Part shown: piece after piece, positions 35,549 through 37,141 of the stretch
Layout: each line of letters opens with the position of its first letter
Numbering within the stretch: the first letter of the stretch is position 1
Origin: Stenotrophomonas sp. ISL-67
GTDB lineage: Bacteria > Pseudomonadota > Gammaproteobacteria > Xanthomonadales > Xanthomonadaceae
Direction of reading: 5' to 3'
DNA length: 37,141 nt
NCBI RefSeq assembly: GCF_018612915.1
Contig: NZ_JAGGRL010000013.1
Span: forward strand, 1-37,141
The notes under the pieces: generated by a model
The model's database searches: none
What the model saw: only the letters and a program-made list of their open reading frames with translations
Told to the model about the DNA's origin: nothing
Made by a program: the position numbers and the translations under genes

Positions 35549-35830
35549 CTACCATCGATCCTTCCTATGCCAGTACTCAGCTTGTCCTTGGGCACAGGTC
35601 AGGGCTTGCTTTAGCGCCTGAACTTGGGACTCCGTAACGCCATCCTCAACAATGTCTTCGCAGGCGCTTTCAAGTGCCCAATACACCGGAGCCGCTCGGT
35701 TAATGTAGTGCAGCCACTCGTTCAACTCACGGTGCGTTGGGACGGTCGCGGCGTGCACGTGTCCTGCCAGGCCGGCGGATAGATCTCGCAGCGCCATCGC
35801 CACATCCCAAGGCTGATTGATCGTAGACAT
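35549..35830 (-). CDS. Small hypothetical protein
   Basis: This 93-residue, helix-rich protein has no signal peptide or membrane segment. It includes ELNEWLHYINRAAPVYWALE and CEDIVEDGVTESQVQALKQ. AGGAG lies eight bases before the ATG, which favours this start over one two codons upstream. I do not recognise a family. It stands alone between gene-free stretches. Confidence 0.55.
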   Translation of the reverse strand: MSTINQPWDVAMALRDLSAGLAGHVHAATVPTHRELNEWLHYINRAAPVYWALESACEDIVEDGVTESQVQALKQALTCAQGQAEYWHRKDRW

Positions 35831-36372
35831 CAGCAAGGCTCCTGCTTCTTGGGCATACGCATAATTGGGCGAATGGATTGATCGGGGCTTGTGCCATTAG
35901 CACTGGCGGGGACTCGAGGTGATCGCATCAAGATTCCCTTTGGAGGACACAGCATACGCTTGGACTTCATCTCTTGTGGCTCCTGCGGATCAGCCGATCA
36001 AGGAGACCTGTAGTCCTTCGTGGTCTCCCGATCGGCGCCTCGGGTCCGATAGCGACCTTTGTAAAACGCTCGATGTGGAAGGATGCCAGCTTTCGGCCGA
36101 AAGCGGACATCGAAGCGATGCGGTGCACGAGTGTGCAATCGTCCTATGACGAGCTCATTCTGATCCTTAACATTGACACCGTCGAGCGATGTCAGCGGAA
36201 TTCCTACGTAGCAACTATCCAGTACAAGCCGAAAGAACACTCCATGCGGACGTATTGCGGTGAATTGAGCAGCTGGGTAGCGTTGGCGAACTGCTTCCGC
36301 GCCCGGGCCGCCATCTCGAAAAATCACGTGCAGGTGTGCTCATTAGTTCGGGCGCGACCGCTGTAGGGCCTG
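35831..36372. other. Gene-free region with one dispersed palindrome
   Basis: I see no supported gene. It holds dispersed palindrome copy 4. Frames through 36150-36330 look partly protein-like leftward (QFTAIRPHGVFFRLVLDSCY) but have no start signal. Confidence 0.45.
36084..36109 (-). repeat. Dispersed imperfect palindrome, copy 4
   Basis: Read leftward this is TGTCCGCTTTCGGCC followed by GAAAGCTGGCA. It is the most symmetric copy at its centre (TTTCGGCCGAAA) and lies opposite in orientation to copies 1-3. Confidence 0.6.
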
Positions 36373-37121
36373 CTACCTTTGTGCAAGAGCGACAACTGCG
36401 GATTGTGCTACACCTAGAGCAACGGCTTCATCCAAGAAGTGCCGACGTGACATCGCCTCGATTGACTTTGCGACGTCACAGCTGCCCTGGAGGTTGGCGA
36501 TGGCGAAGCGAAATGCTTCATTTATTCTTCGAGCGGACGTCTCGGGGATGGCGAGCCGTTGCTTCCTCAGGCGGACCTGATAACGAGCGTGATCCTCACT
36601 AAGGGCAAGCTTAAACGAGAGTCCTTTTGCCCTGACTCGCGCCAGCTCCTGTGCTGACGGGAGTATGCAGCCCACCCTATGGAGTAGCTCTCCCATCAGG
36701 CGAGCCAATGCGTCCCTCTCCTGTGCGACGGATCCCCGAGCAGCCGGAACCTCAGGGCAGAAGCCATCGCCAAACGGCAATGCGGAGGCGGCCTCTTCAG
36801 GGCGAAGCAACATCCCCAAGACAGATGTTCCGTGCCTTGCAGCCACCCCCAGTAGGTCACCCAGTTCGACCGGCCAGCGACGATCGCGAAGACTAGGGGA
36901 TATAGCGGCAATCCGGGCCCTCGGTGGTGACCCGTGCGGTGCAACTTGCTGGCCGCATGCACCGGCCCCCCGTCGAGGGGTCGTGTTGCATGCATCTACA
37001 GCGTTCCGGAATCGAACCAAGCCCCCGCGCTCTAGCAGTTCGCCTGGGTGCGAAGAGCTCCATTCAAGGAGTTCCTCAATGCAGTGGTTAGTCCACGCCT
37101 GTACTCTGCTCGGAGCTGCCC
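36373..37121 (-). CDS. Unidentified frame cut by the right-hand IS (partial)
   Basis: A leftward frame is open from the IS boundary to a TAG at 36373, about 249 codons with no good start inside it. The sequence is protein-like: VQAWTNHCIEELLEWSSSHP, WPVELGDLLGVAARHG, RRINEAFRFAIANLQ. Its 5' part would lie beyond the IS. There is a faint resemblance in style to TniQ/TnsD-type transposition proteins, but I see no decisive motif and do not assign it. A TTG at 37020 could start a shortened product. Confidence 0.45.
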
Positions 37122-37141
37122 TGAATCGCCCAGGGTTCCGT
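37122..37141 (+). repeat. IS3-type terminal inverted repeat at right window edge
   Basis: tgaatcgcccagggttccgt is the exact inverted match of positions 1-20. The IS body would lie to the right, outside the window. Confidence 0.7.

Noticed and set aside
35998..36327. Leftward frame with FDVRFRPKAG
   Set aside because: That segment is the translated dispersed palindrome, so much of the frame is repeat and not gene.

Overview
The window reads as chromosomal DNA of a gammaproteobacterium of the Stenotrophomonas maltophilia type. The evidence is high GC in the housekeeping genes, an Ax21-family outer-membrane protein, a hemD-hemX-hemY run, a yibN-like rhodanese gene followed by secB and gpsA, and several short GTAG stem-loops of the kind known as SMAG elements in S. 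maltophilia. Both ends carry the same 20-base sequence in inverted orientation (1-20 and 37122-37141), which looks like the terminal inverted repeat of an IS3-type insertion sequence. The window therefore appears to lie between two copies of one IS, as an assembly contig broken at a repeat would.

Positions 21 to about 14,940 are ordinary core genome. They hold ntrBC with a sigma-54-like promoter and an NtrC-type box, two tandem periplasmic Cu/Zn superoxide dismutase lipoproteins, a leftward group with a double TonB-C-like protein, a thiolase, hemDXY, a YiiD-type thioesterase, a secreted protein, the rhodanese gene, secB, gpsA, a cluster of hairpins, and an Ax21-like gene. One SMAG element lies inside the hemY coding sequence.

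Positions about 14,950 to 37,121 are accessory DNA. They contain transposase debris, relic IS ends, dispersed palindromic repeats and broken genes, and no SMAG element that I can see. The first part (15.3-21.7 kb) has visibly lower GC and carries a type III restriction-modification operon (mod-res, overlapping by 4 bases) and a DUF6988-like gene. The second part (22.9-35 kb) is an anion and metalloid resistance cluster. It starts with a fluoride riboswitch leading a CLC-F-type fluoride transporter, then a leftward arsH-arsC(glutaredoxin type)-chrA operon. Opposite it runs a rightward arsR-arsC(LMW-phosphatase type)-acr3-trxB-arsO operon, followed by a third arsenate reductase, a SulP anion transporter with a STAS domain, and an NhaA antiporter. 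arsO is broken by one missing base. An identical 16-base sequence precedes both arsR and the distal arsC in the same orientation relative to the gene, so one ArsR probably controls both units and the divergent arsH operon.

Taken together, the cluster joins fluoride export, chromate export, arsenate reduction and arsenite export, organoarsenical oxidation and general anion transport. Around it lie relics: a BetT C-terminus, transposase pieces, and an unidentified frame cut by the right-hand IS. I found no integrase, tRNA, rRNA or CRISPR array.
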